A DNA stretch of 64,000 nucleotides from Rs1 sp000416275 (GCA_965243635.1 OZ251574.1:4464001-4528000), one strand, 5' to 3'. Numbered from the stretch's first letter, positions 19,213 through 27,409 are shown. Notes: generated by a model not told the origin, from the letters alone. Program-made: numbers and translations.

Positions 19213-20181
19213 ATGCCTGAGACCCGTCAAAATCCGATCAAAAAAAATCTACACCGCAAAAACATCCATAATCACGGTTATGATTTTCAATTTTTAGCGA
19301 CCAGCTATCCTCCACTGCTCGCTTTCTTAAGCGAAAAGCATCATCAGATCAGTATCGATTACTCAGATGCTGCTGCTGTATTAGCATTGAATACTGCACT
19401 ATTAAAAGCTCATTATCGGATTGACTATTGGCAGATCCCCAAAGGATACCTCTGCCCACCTATTCCAGGCAGAGCTGATTATATTCACTATTTGGCAGAT
19501 CTTATACATCAGACAAGTGCTCGCAAAACATTTGATCAATCGACAGTTAGCGCTTTAGATATTGGCACAGGAGCAAGCTGCATTTACCCCCTAATCGGGC
19601 AGCGCAGCTATCAGTGGTCATTTACTGCCAGCGATATAGATCCTATTTCAGTAGCGTGCGCAAGCCAAATCATCCAAGCAAATCCTGGGCTGAGAAAAAA
19701 AATAAAGGTTTTACTACAACCAAATGCACAGCGATTTTTTGCTAATATAATTGCTGAACGACAAAGAATCACCGTCACTCTATGCAATCCACCTTTTCAT
19801 AGCTCTCTTGCGGAAGCAGCCTTAGGTAATGCCCGAAAGCGCGCTAACTTGCAGAAAAAACAGCCCTCTAATAAGTCTTCCAACAATAATTCCGTACTAA
19901 ATTTCGGTGGGCAAAAAGCCGAACTTTACTGCGAAGGCGGCGAGCTTAGTTTTATAAAAAGTATGATTATTGAAAGTCAGGAATATAAGAATCAGGTGCT
20001 ATATTTCAGCTGTCTAGTATCAAAAAACGCTCACCTTAAAGCCCTGCAACACACCTTGAAATCAGTCGACGCCAGTGATATAAAAATAGTACCGATGTCA
20101 CAGGGCCACAAGACCAGTCGCTTTATCGCCTGGTCATTTTTGAATAAGAAACAAAGAGAGGACTGGCTTAGTCAAGCCTAG
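19213..20181 (+). CDS. rlmF: 23S rRNA (adenine-1618-N6)-methyltransferase RlmF
   Basis: A 322-residue SAM-dependent methyltransferase that modifies A1618 of 23S rRNA (EC 2.1.1.181). Family marks are the N-terminal LHRKNIHNHGYDFQFLATSYPPL, the block WQIPKGYLCPPIPGRADYIHYLADL, the SAM motif ALDIGTGASCIYPLIG and the catalytic NPPF (TLCNPPFHSSL), followed by FGGQKAELYCEGGELSFI. The length agrees with E. coli RlmF (308). It stands alone on the plus strand with repeats before it and a pseudogene after it. Confidence 0.96.
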   Translation: MPETRQNPIKKNLHRKNIHNHGYDFQFLATSYPPLLAFLSEKHHQISIDYSDAAAVLALNTALLKAHYRIDYWQIPKGYLCPPIPGRADYIHYLADLIHQTSARKTFDQSTVSALDIGTGASCIYPLIGQRSYQWSFTASDIDPISVACASQIIQANPGLRKKIKVLLQPNAQRFFANIIAERQRITVTLCNPPFHSSLAEAALGNARKRANLQKKQPSNKSSNNNSVLNFGGQKAELYCEGGELSFIKSMIIESQEYKNQVLYFSCLVSKNAHLKALQHTLKSVDASDIKIVPMSQGHKTSRFIAWSFLNKKQREDWLSQA

Positions 20182-20293
20182 CGCAGTACTACACTGCTTT
20201 TATGGAGAGCTGATTGATGAGCATTCATCGACACATACTCACTGGCACACTTACTTGTAGATCAAAGACTAAGATACGTACGCAGATTATCTT

Positions 20294-20583
20294 CTATGTC
20301 GCGCTAGAACTATTCGACTTGAGCTGCGAGCCCTGTAAAAAAATTCGCAAAATTTGCTCCTGGCACTCGCGGTAGTTCTGGTGTTCCGGCTTGCGAAAAA
20401 ATCGCGAACTAAAGATCATTGCATTCAACGAATGCCTGCATCTTGCTCTTTATTTAACCACTGACTGACACTCTCGCGATCAGTCGTCATTTCAGCATTG
20501 CCAAAAATACCGATAATTTTCGAATCACTTAAATCAAAAAAATAGCGCATACGGCGTAAAACATCGTTATTAGCTGCCTTCAC
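20294..20583 (-). pseudogene. Decayed DUF1456 (YehS-like) gene
   Basis: On the minus strand a GTG at 20583 opens 52 codons reading NNDVLRRMRYFFDLSDSKII and ending GIR with TGA at 20427-20425. This is the first half-repeat of DUF1456 (compare E. coli YehS, NDILRSVRYILKANNNDLVR). In another frame, bases about 20384-20294 encode RKPEHQNYRECQEQILRIFL, the C-terminal end of the same family. The middle, about 60-70 codons of a normal 150-residue protein, is missing and the frame is shifted, so this is a remnant. The function of the family is not known to me. Confidence 0.72.
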
Positions 20584-20670
20584 AGTTTAGAGAAGGTTGT
20601 ATATTCTCATAATGTTACGGTCGTTTATAAGATTTACCTACATATTTTCAGCCTATTACGGTCTCGAATA

Positions 20671-20733
20671 AGACCTAAACCTAGCTCCGTGGCTTTAAAG
20701 TGAATACAGAGTGTTATATATTGGTTTAGCGCT
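20671..20733. repeat. TGAAGTCACGGATTCAGGTA family repeat, inverted orientation
   Basis: On the minus strand the sequence reads ccaatatataacactctgta, then ttcactttaaagccacgga, which aligns with the right end of the element at 34824-36942 (accaatatcttacactctgt, then attcactttgaagtcacgga). It lies in the 675-base gap before the binding-protein gene; apart from this repeat and the DUF1456 remnant I see nothing else in that gap. Confidence 0.5.
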
Positions 20734-20883
20734 GGGATTGATTCTCATCAGCAAGGTTAAAGCTCTGCTTAAGTTACAGCTGCGACTGACGAGAACAGCT
20801 CCATCATTTTCACACCCGATTCCAACATTGAAGCCTAAATAAGCTTTAATAACTCATTGCAACTAGGGGAAAGTAATTATCTT

Positions 20884-21978
20884 ATGACGATCTCATTGCA
20901 AAAATTGTTAGCGTTATGCCTGCTTACCTGTATTTGCAACTTAGCTTTCGCCTCGCCAAAAATAAAAGTTGCCTTCATCAACCCTGCGCCAAAAGGCAAC
21001 AACTTCTGGGATATAGCAGTCTCTTTTATGCAAGCTAGTGCCGATGATTTAGGGATTGATCTAAATATACTTTACACCCCGACCTTTCACCGCAGTGAAA
21101 GCTTTAAAAACACCATTAAATTATTAGAGTCTGCCGACAAGCCTGACTACTTAATAGCCATTTTTCAAAAACGGACCACCCTAAAGTTACTCAGACTCTC
21201 AGAGAAACACCAGGTCGATTTTTACTCAATCAATACTCAGGTACCTGAAGAATCAAAGGCCTGTAGCGGCAAACCTCGAGAATTCTATAAATATTGGCTG
21301 GGACACTCTGTACCAAACGACAAGCTAGCGGGCTATTTAGCCGCTAAAGATCTTATTGCTAGCTTTAAAAAAAATAATACTAAAAGCTCAATCATACAAC
21401 TGCTAGCCATCAGTGGCGGCAGAGACTCATCGGCAAGCTTTGACAGAAACACCGGCCTATTCCAGGCTCTCAAGGAACATCCGGATGTGACGATCAACCA
21501 ATTAGTACATACTGACTGGAGCACCTCGAACGCTTATATCAAAACTAAAGGGCTGTTAAAAAGATATCCCAAAACTAACATAATTTGGGCGGCAAATGAT
21601 GCTATAGCATTAGGCGTTTCACAGGCAATAACCGGGCAACCCATTATCACGGCAGGCATCGATTGGTCTAAGAAAGGAATAACAGCTGTGCAAGAAGGAA
21701 AACTTCTTAGCACCTACGGGGGACACTTCGCAGAGGGTGGCCTAGCCTTAGTAATGCTCTACGATTACTTTCATGGATTAGACTTCATAAAAGACCCTGG
21801 CCTATCCAGTTATACTAGCTTTGCAAAAATTGATTTAACCAACATCGATCACTTTAATACCATCCTCACAGAGCAGAACTGGCAAAGTATTAATTTCCGA
21901 AATTTCTCTAAAGCGATAAACCCAAGCTTAGATAAATACGATTTTAGCTGGGAGAATATGTTTAGAAATATTGAATGA
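20884..21978 (+). CDS. Orphan periplasmic sugar-type binding protein (LacI/RbsB fold)
   Basis: A 364-residue secreted protein with a signal peptide (MTISLQKLLALCLLTCICNLAFA) and then the periplasmic binding protein type 1 fold: KIKVAFINPAPKGNNFWDIAV, DDLGIDLNILYT, ISGGRDSSASFDRNTGLFQAL, IIWAANDAIALGVSQAI. I choose the ATG at 20884, with AGGGGAAAG upstream; a TTG 27 bases earlier would precede that ribosome site. No ABC permease or ATPase is adjacent, so it may deliver ligand to a distant transporter or serve as the sensing subunit of a signalling system, as LuxP does for LuxQ. The ligand cannot be told. Confidence 0.72.
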   Translation: MTISLQKLLALCLLTCICNLAFASPKIKVAFINPAPKGNNFWDIAVSFMQASADDLGIDLNILYTPTFHRSESFKNTIKLLESADKPDYLIAIFQKRTTLKLLRLSEKHQVDFYSINTQVPEESKACSGKPREFYKYWLGHSVPNDKLAGYLAAKDLIASFKKNNTKSSIIQLLAISGGRDSSASFDRNTGLFQALKEHPDVTINQLVHTDWSTSNAYIKTKGLLKRYPKTNIIWAANDAIALGVSQAITGQPIITAGIDWSKKGITAVQEGKLLSTYGGHFAEGGLALVMLYDYFHGLDFIKDPGLSSYTSFAKIDLTNIDHFNTILTEQNWQSINFRNFSKAINPSLDKYDFSWENMFRNIE

Positions 21979-22086
21979 TTTTGTCTATATCCTCAGTTCG
22001 TGGCTTTATAGCAGTCCTGCATATATGCATAAAACTGCAAGAAGTTGATATCGTTAGATTATGCGCTATTATTTTACCCTACGTAA

Positions 22087-22131
22087 CCTTTGAACAAGTC
22101 GCACAGGGGGTATGTGGGATTTATTCAAAGG
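22087..22131. repeat. Hairpin repeat, CTCTGAACAAGTC family
   Basis: CCTTTGAACAAGTCGCAC at the left and TTATTCAAAGG at the right pair to form a hairpin. The left arm matches the stems at 23655-23712 and the start of the repeats at 18867 and 39217. It lies between the binding-protein gene and fumC, which converge, so it may also act as a terminator. Confidence 0.5.
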
Positions 22132-22217
22132 CTCCTTACGAGACGTTCGTAAAAGGTCGCGGGCGATATCAGCCAGTTTTTAATGCCTAACTAACTGATT
22201 AGAGCAGCGCACTACTA

Positions 22218-23594
22218 TCAAATACCGCCTTTAGTTAACTTAGTTGGATCCAGTAATTTTTCTAACTCAGCCCTGGGAATATCCGTTTCTTGCTCGGCAA
22301 CATCTAAGACAGCACGCCCGTCCGCGTAAGCTTTTTTGGCAATCAAAGCCGCTTTTTCATATCCTATAATGGGATTTAAAGCAGTGACTAATATCGGGTT
22401 GCGCGAGAGCGCCAATTTAAGTGCCTCTTCATTGACAGTAAAGGTAGCAATCGCTTTGTCGGCCAATAGGACGCTGACATTGCTAATCAACTCTATACTA
22501 CTCAGTAAATTATGGGCAATTAACGGCAACATAACATTCAACTCAAAGTTACCCGACTGACCTGCAATCGTAATCGCACTGTCGTTACCTATCACCTGTG
22601 CAGCAACCATAGCCGCAGCTTCAGGAACAACGGGGTTAACTTTACCTGGCATAATCGAAGAGCCAGGCTGCAATGCCTCAAGAGATATTTCACCCAGGCC
22701 CGCTAGCGGGCCTGAATTCATCCAGCGCAAATCGTTGCAAATTTTCATTAGCGATACCGCCACTGTTTTCAACTGCCCCGATAGAGATACCGCAATATCT
22801 TGGGTTCCGATGTGGGTAAATAAGTTTTTCGCCGGGGTAAATGGCACATCGGTCAACAAACTGATTTGTTGACAAAACTTCTCGGAAAATTGTGGGTGCG
22901 CATTGATTCCAGTCCCGACAGCCGTCCCCCCTTGTGCGAGACTTTGCAGTGCATTTTGAGCGGACTCTAACACTGTAATATTTTGCTCAATCTGACTCGA
23001 CCAACTCAACAAACTCTGGCTCATTCTCACTGGCATAGCATCCATTAAATGCGTGCGTCCAGTTTTAATATGATGATCAACGTCTTTGGCCTTAGCCTTA
23101 ATCACCTCTGCTAGATGCTTTAGAGCAGGTAACAATTGTTTTTCAACACCTATCGCCGCACTGATATGAATAGTACTGGGAATAATATCATTACTACTCT
23201 GCCCATAATTGACGTGATCATTAGCGCCGATTTTATGATTGCATTTGCCACTGGCTAAAGTCGATAACACTTCATTAGCGTTCATATTAGAGCTAGTACC
23301 CGATCCTGTTTGATAAACATCAACCGGGAAATGCCGCATCATATCGGCATCACCTAACAACTCATTGACTGAATCGACAATTGCCGTTGCCATCTCACCA
23401 GATATCAATCCAAGCTCTGCATTGGCAGCGGCGGCGGCAGATTTTGCCAACAATAAGGACTCTATAAAAGCTTTCGGCATACGCAGCCCGCTCACCGGAA
23501 AATTATTCACTGCTCTCTGCGTTTGGGCTCCATACAAAGCGGCACTTGGCACAGCCAGCTTGCCCATACTGTCTTGTTCGATTCTATTGCTCAT
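22218..23594 (-). CDS. fumC: Fumarate hydratase class II (iron-independent)
   Basis: A 458-residue class II fumarase (EC 4.2.1.2) of the TCA cycle, interconverting fumarate and malate without an iron-sulfur cluster. It has the superfamily signature GSSIMPGKVNPVVPEA and the blocks TGSGTSSNMNANEVL and GRTHLMDAMPVRMSQ. Length is normal (E. coli FumC 467). It is last in a minus-strand run with a Fur box at its head (pyrD-type gene, two small genes, fumC). This recalls the Fur-controlled fagA-fumC-orfX-sodA operon of Pseudomonas, though sodA is absent. A hairpin repeat sits just before it. Confidence 0.96.
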   Translation of the reverse strand: MSNRIEQDSMGKLAVPSAALYGAQTQRAVNNFPVSGLRMPKAFIESLLLAKSAAAAANAELGLISGEMATAIVDSVNELLGDADMMRHFPVDVYQTGSGTSSNMNANEVLSTLASGKCNHKIGANDHVNYGQSSNDIIPSTIHISAAIGVEKQLLPALKHLAEVIKAKAKDVDHHIKTGRTHLMDAMPVRMSQSLLSWSSQIEQNITVLESAQNALQSLAQGGTAVGTGINAHPQFSEKFCQQISLLTDVPFTPAKNLFTHIGTQDIAVSLSGQLKTVAVSLMKICNDLRWMNSGPLAGLGEISLEALQPGSSIMPGKVNPVVPEAAAMVAAQVIGNDSAITIAGQSGNFELNVMLPLIAHNLLSSIELISNVSVLLADKAIATFTVNEEALKLALSRNPILVTALNPIIGYEKAALIAKKAYADGRAVLDVAEQETDIPRAELEKLLDPTKLTKGGI

Positions 23595-23654
23595 TACATT
23601 TCCTTAATTACTAATTATTGATCGATTATCCGAGAAAAAAACCAGCTGAGACAA

Positions 23655-23712
23655 CCTCTGAACAAGTCGCACTTTTTCCCTGTACACCAGATATGTGTGA
23701 CTTGTTCAGAGG
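23655..23712. repeat. Perfect-looking hairpin repeat before fumC
   Basis: CCTCTGAACAAGTCGCAC (23655-23672) and GTGTGACTTGTTCAGAGG (23695-23712) form an 18-base stem with one wobble, with a 22-base loop. It belongs to the CTCTGAACAAGTC repeat family. It lies within the fumC operon, so it could trim or dampen fumC transcription; there is no U-run, so a classical terminator is unlikely. Confidence 0.65.
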
Positions 23713-23731
23713 ATCTTTAGAGGGGGATACC

Positions 23732-24103
23732 TTAAGTTAGACCGCCCTGAAAAAAATGGCTAACTACTCTTAACTCGTAAAACAATTTATTGAGTTGCTG
23801 ACTCTGCTCCCGACTAATAGCTATTCTCTGTAAAGACATCAGTGGTTTGGAAATATTATCTAAGCACCATGATCGCCAATGCCCCGGTAATAAATCATCG
23901 CTTAACGCGTCCAACAACAGCCGATACTCAGCATGGTAAAGCTGCCAATTTGCCGAGTTACAGCAACAGTCTAAACTCTCTTCCATTGCCAGCCAAAGCG
24001 GCAGTAAACCGGGATTATCGTCGTCAAGTGCATAGCGAATTTTATGACGTAATTGATTAATAGCGGGGTCTTGAGCCCTGAATGCAGGGAAGCACTTGCA
24101 CAT
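23732..24103 (-). CDS. Small protein of the fumC operon, function unknown
   Basis: A 123-residue soluble protein, rich in Leu, Cys and Trp, without signal peptide or membrane segment: MCKCFPAFRAQDPAINQLRH at the start, LLPLWLAMEESLDCCC in the middle, mostly helical. It occupies a place like that of the unknown orfX in the Pseudomonas fagA-fumC-orfX-sodA operon, but I cannot confirm homology by eye. The reading frame ends 137 bases before fumC. The start at 24103 has only a weak ribosome site. Base composition is like that of its neighbours. Confidence 0.6.
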   Translation of the reverse strand: MCKCFPAFRAQDPAINQLRHKIRYALDDDNPGLLPLWLAMEESLDCCCNSANWQLYHAEYRLLLDALSDDLLPGHWRSWCLDNISKPLMSLQRIAISREQSQQLNKLFYELRVVSHFFQGGLT

Positions 24104-24227
24104 AATATCTCGCGTGTATTGATAATGATTTGCAATACGATTATCAGATTAATAAAACTCCCTGTCAATACTCAAACTCATCCGACATCGAATGATATTC
24201 AACTTTCAACTCCTAGCTTCGCCTCTC

Positions 24228-24398
24228 CTAATGCGTGTAACTATTAGGATTTTCCAAGTGAAAAAACAGTGCTTGTTCACAGGAGCGCCGCTGTTTTTTG
24301 GTTAATTTCATACCATTACTCCAATAGCCTTTTTTTAATGCTCGCTTAAACTCCATCTGTATTTCAAAGGGTAAGCTAGTCGCTAGTTGTTCAAACAT
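24228..24398 (-). CDS. Small DUF1315/YeaC-like protein (56 residues)
   Basis: A short gene with ATG at 24398 and a GAGAGG ribosome site five bases upstream, ending TAG at 24230-24228. The product reads MFEQLATSLPFEIQMEFKRA, then LKKGYWSNGMKLTKKQRRSC, then EQALFFHLENPNSYTH. The pattern of an alpha-helical start, ALxxGxWxxGxxLTxxQ and a conserved Cys-x-QA resembles YeaC/DUF1315 proteins. It lies 45 bases after the pyrD-type gene in the Fur-box operon and takes the place of fagA in Pseudomonas. Function unknown. Confidence 0.6.
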   Translation of the reverse strand: MFEQLATSLPFEIQMEFKRALKKGYWSNGMKLTKKQRRSCEQALFFHLENPNSYTH

Positions 24399-24443
24399 TT
24401 CGGCCTCTCATTGTTGCTGATTAGTTAAAACCATACCTCCAGG

Positions 24444-25655
24444 CTACGCGGCGGCAGTAGCTTTAGCTGCGACTTCCGCTACTTTATCCTCTGCTATGAT
24501 TGGCAGTGGATTTCTGGAACCAACCGCCTCTTCTATTGAAGAAAAACCATCTTCTTGTAACAGTTTGACCAAACCGCGGTTAATTTCACTGATGTTTTGT
24601 GGACCATCAAAAATCATAGTGGTAATCATGTGCAGTAAACTCGCACCTGAAGTGATTTTTTCGTAGGCATCTTTAGCGCTAAAAATACCGCCGACTCCAA
24701 TAATAGTGATACTACCGCGGGTGCGACGATAAACGTGACGTATCATATCCGTAGAGATCCGCTGCAGTGGCAAACCACTCATTGCGCCTTTCCCCTTAGG
24801 TAGAATCCCTTGATTAGAAGGATATTCTGCTGCGATGTGCTCTTGGTTCACATCAGGTTTAGCGAGGTTGGTCAAAACCACACCATCCATTTTAAATTTC
24901 ACGCAGCCATCGATAATGATATTTATTTCATCGATATTCAAATCAGCGGCCAGCTTCACATAAATAGGTCGGTCGGTGATAGGTCTGATCTTTTCGTTGA
25001 TCGCCGCAAGTAGTGCTTCCAGGTTTTCCTTATTGACAAACGGCTCGCCATCTTGAGTGTTCGGACAGCTGATATTAACCGTAAAGTAATCGCCAATATC
25101 TTTAAATAAAGTCATGGTTTTTATATAATCCCGAATCGACTCTTGCAGCTCAAATTCAGGGGTGACATTAGATTTAGCGGCATTAATACCGACTCTTAAA
25201 CGGCCAAAATCAGCATTGGCTAAACGCTTGGATATTTTTTCAGCACCCAAGTTATTTAGACCGTACCAAACAACGATTGATTTAGACTTGACCATTCTGA
25301 ACAGGCGCTTGCCTGGGTTACCAGGGCAAACTTCACCGGTAAATGACCCTAGCTCTGCCAAACCAAAACCCAGTGAAGGATAAATACTGGTCAGCTCTCC
25401 ATCTTTATCAAAACCCGCCGACAAACCAATTGGATTGCGATAAGTCACCCCATCAACCGTGGTATTTAAACTGCGATGATTATAATCATAAAGCAGCCCT
25501 GTCAGCCCCCTGAGTAGCGCGTTACTACCCAGCACCACGCCAATTTTTTTCATACTGTAGTGGGCATTTTCTGGGTCCATTAAAAAGATAGCAGGACGCA
25601 TTACTCGGTACATTATTTTGAGCACTAAATTTCTAACCGCTATGATAAAATTCAT
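24444..25655 (-). CDS. PyrD-type dihydroorotate dehydrogenase with cysteine active site
   Basis: A 403-residue FMN barrel enzyme related to dihydroorotate dehydrogenase (dihydroorotate to orotate, pyrimidine synthesis). The N-terminal extension (RPAIFLMDPENAHYSMKKIG) is the membrane-docking helix pair of class 2, quinone-linked enzymes. FMN-binding blocks NPIGLSAGFDKDGEL and TIIGVGGIFSAKDAYEKI are clear. The catalytic-base position reads NISCPNT, with Cys at 197, where class 2 enzymes have Ser; Cys is typical of class 1. A hydrophobic Ala-rich tail of about 15 residues is extra. A Fur-like box lies 26-40 bases before the start, so it may be an iron-stress paralogue and not the housekeeping PyrD. 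Confidence 0.75.
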   Translation of the reverse strand: MNFIIAVRNLVLKIMYRVMRPAIFLMDPENAHYSMKKIGVVLGSNALLRGLTGLLYDYNHRSLNTTVDGVTYRNPIGLSAGFDKDGELTSIYPSLGFGLAELGSFTGEVCPGNPGKRLFRMVKSKSIVVWYGLNNLGAEKISKRLANADFGRLRVGINAAKSNVTPEFELQESIRDYIKTMTLFKDIGDYFTVNISCPNTQDGEPFVNKENLEALLAAINEKIRPITDRPIYVKLAADLNIDEINIIIDGCVKFKMDGVVLTNLAKPDVNQEHIAAEYPSNQGILPKGKGAMSGLPLQRISTDMIRHVYRRTRGSITIIGVGGIFSAKDAYEKITSGASLLHMITTMIFDGPQNISEINRGLVKLLQEDGFSSIEEAVGSRNPLPIIAEDKVAEVAAKATAAA

Positions 25656-25680
25656 AACTAACTCCTTTATTGAATGCGAA

Positions 25681-25695
25681 TGATAATGATAATCT
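25681..25695 (-). promoter_or_regulatory. Fur box upstream of the pyrD-type/fumC operon
   Basis: On the minus strand the sequence AGATTATCATTATCA matches the 15-base Fur inverted repeat TGATAATNATTATCA at 13 of the defined positions. It lies 26 bases before the start at 25655, where it would overlap a promoter, and would repress the operon when iron is plentiful. Confidence 0.68.
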
Positions 25696-25848
25696 ATCTC
25701 ATTATATAATAGAATTTAAATTGTACAACCTCTGGAAAAGCTAAAAGCGGATTATTCTGAGCAATGCTCAAGTAGAAAATGGTTATTAAACATGCACAAT
25801 CAAGAGAAGCCCTATTGAAAATATTGCAATTCATAGCCAAACCTGAAA

Positions 25849-25867
25849 TGATAATGATAATCATTGA
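25849..25867 (+). promoter_or_regulatory. Fur box upstream of the FecI-type sigma gene
   Basis: TGATAATGATAATCATTGA is a near-perfect Fur box (GATAATGATAATCATT core). It lies about 30 bases upstream of the sigma-factor start and shares the 240-base divergent region with the box for the pyrD-type operon. Confidence 0.82.
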
Positions 25868-25895
25868 CTAACGTGTAAAGGAGGCTAATGTTACA

Positions 25896-26405
25896 ATGAG
25901 CAACGATATGCAAGCCCATCTCTCTCAACTCTATGAAGTACATCAAGGTTGGTTAGCTGGTTTTCTAAAAAGGCGGCTCAACTGCTCTCATCAAGCTGCG
26001 GACTTAGTGCAAGAAACTTATTTGAAAATAATCATCAATGGCAAAATCCCCCCGGCAGTATATGCTAGGCAGTATTTGAGTAAAATTGCTAAGGGGTTAG
26101 TAATTGATCACTATCGACGGTGGAGGATAGAGCAAGCTTATCTAGAAAGTTTGCAACACTTAACTGCAGCGCATCAATGCTCCCCCGAACAGCATTTACA
26201 AATTATCGAAACCCTCATTGAAATAGATACCTTATTGCATAATCTATCTGTTAGAGCTCGTGAAGCTTTTCTGTTAAGAAAGCTAGAGGGATTGTCTTAT
26301 CAGGCAATAGCTAAGCAGATGGACATATCTGTGTCCTCAGTTGAAAAATATGTAGCTAAAGGCCTACAAGTATGTGCGGTCGCTTATTTGGAGCAGACAT
26401 TATGA
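25896..26405 (+). CDS. FecI-type ECF sigma factor
   Basis: A 169-residue extracytoplasmic-function sigma factor for cell-surface signalling. Region 2 is seen in LQVTxxx-like HQAADLVQETYLKII and ARQYLSKIAKGLVIDHYRR; region 4 in LSVRAREAFLLRKLEGLSYQ with helix-turn-helix IAKQMDISVSSVEKYVAKG. Partner genes follow at once: its stop overlaps the FecR-type start (ATGA). A Fur box lies upstream. The AAAGGAGG ribosome site is spaced normally for an ATG at 25888, but that opens only ATG TTA CAA TGA; the real start at 25896 overlaps this stop, so the mini-frame may tune translation. It should drive the downstream TonB receptor. Confidence 0.9.
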   Translation: MSNDMQAHLSQLYEVHQGWLAGFLKRRLNCSHQAADLVQETYLKIIINGKIPPAVYARQYLSKIAKGLVIDHYRRWRIEQAYLESLQHLTAAHQCSPEQHLQIIETLIEIDTLLHNLSVRAREAFLLRKLEGLSYQAIAKQMDISVSSVEKYVAKGLQVCAVAYLEQTL

Positions 26406-27358
26406 GCGCCTCGCGAAAAGCTGATATAGAGCGAATTCAACAGGCAGCTGTTTGGATGGCCCGCCTCTGGTCAGACCAACCAACAGAGCGGGAACAACAA
26501 GCTTGTAACGCTTGGCGAAAATCTAATCCGGCCAACGAAAAGGCATGGCAGTGTACCGTCAATGCCCAAGCTAGCTTGGCTAGAGCTCCCGCCAATAGTG
26601 GGCATTTAATAGCCCGTAGTCGCGCATTATCACGCCGTAACTTACTGGGATTAGCCGGATTTGCTGCCGGCGGTCTAATATTTTCCAGCGGTTATCTGCT
26701 GCGTAAAGACAGCTCTCCAGATAGCTATACAGAGTTGCTAACTCACGTCGAACTGAGCACCGCAACTGGAGAGCTTAAAAAACTGAGCCTCTCGAATAAC
26801 AACCAGCTAGTGGTTAATACCGCAACAGATATATCGATGCCCGCGACTAATTTATTAGTCCTTAGTATTGGGGAAATTTGGCTAGAGAATAATGGCCGAC
26901 ACCCACTGCAAATAAAAACACCGAGCGGCACAATCACCCATCACGGCGGGCAACTAAGTGTTAGGCACACGGGAACCGATAGCCAAGTAAGCTTATTTAA
27001 CGGCAAACCGGCCAGTATTATGGGCAGAAAAATGCACAGTGCATTCACCCTTAACCCCACTCAAAAAATAAATTTTACCGCCAGCAAAACCGACTCCTTA
27101 ACAGCAACGAACCTTAACGAGATTAGCTGGCTAAGCGGTAAGCTAGTGGTGCAAGACATGCCATTGACTGAGTTTGTAGCTGAGCTTAGTCGCTATCGAA
27201 AAGGCGTATTACGCATCGCTCCAGAATTATCCCATCTAGCGGTGACCGGTGCTTTTTCACTAAAGAATACCGATCTAATTTTACAGCAATTACAAGCAAG
27301 CTTACCTATTAAGGTCAAACAGCTTACTCGGTACTGGGTCAATATCTGCGCTGTTTAA
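26402..27358 (+). CDS. FecR-type anti-sigma / signal-transducing protein
   Basis: A 318-residue inner-membrane regulator that holds the FecI-type sigma factor and frees it when the TonB receptor binds its ligand. The cytoplasmic part (1-73) has the DUF4880 pattern QAAVWMARLWSDQPTEREQQ and AWRKSNPANEKAWQ. One membrane helix (about 77-98, NLLGLAGFAAGGLIFSSGYL) is preceded by SRR, a twin-arginine-like signal also seen in some FecR proteins. The periplasmic FecR domain has IGEIWLENNGRHPLQIKTPS, and the C-terminal STN-like segment contacts the receptor's signalling domain. Start at 26402 is set by the ATGA overlap. Confidence 0.88.
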   Translation: MSASRKADIERIQQAAVWMARLWSDQPTEREQQACNAWRKSNPANEKAWQCTVNAQASLARAPANSGHLIARSRALSRRNLLGLAGFAAGGLIFSSGYLLRKDSSPDSYTELLTHVELSTATGELKKLSLSNNNQLVVNTATDISMPATNLLVLSIGEIWLENNGRHPLQIKTPSGTITHHGGQLSVRHTGTDSQVSLFNGKPASIMGRKMHSAFTLNPTQKINFTASKTDSLTATNLNEISWLSGKLVVQDMPLTEFVAELSRYRKGVLRIAPELSHLAVTGAFSLKNTDLILQQLQASLPIKVKQLTRYWVNICAV

Positions 27359-27379
27359 GCGCTTCAAAGTTATCTAAAA

Positions 27380-27409
27380 AGCCCTGCATCTACCTGTTTA
27401 TGCGGGGCT
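27380..27409 (+). terminator. Hairpin after the FecR-type gene
   Basis: AGCCCTGCAT and ATGCGGGGCT form a ten-base stem with one wobble and a ten-base loop, 22 bases after the stop. There is a run of A before but no run of T after it, so it may be a weak or Rho-assisted terminator. Confidence 0.4.

Noticed and set aside
21975..22190. 71-codon reading frame after the binding-protein gene
   Set aside because: It runs through a hairpin repeat, has no ribosome site, and looks like no protein family.
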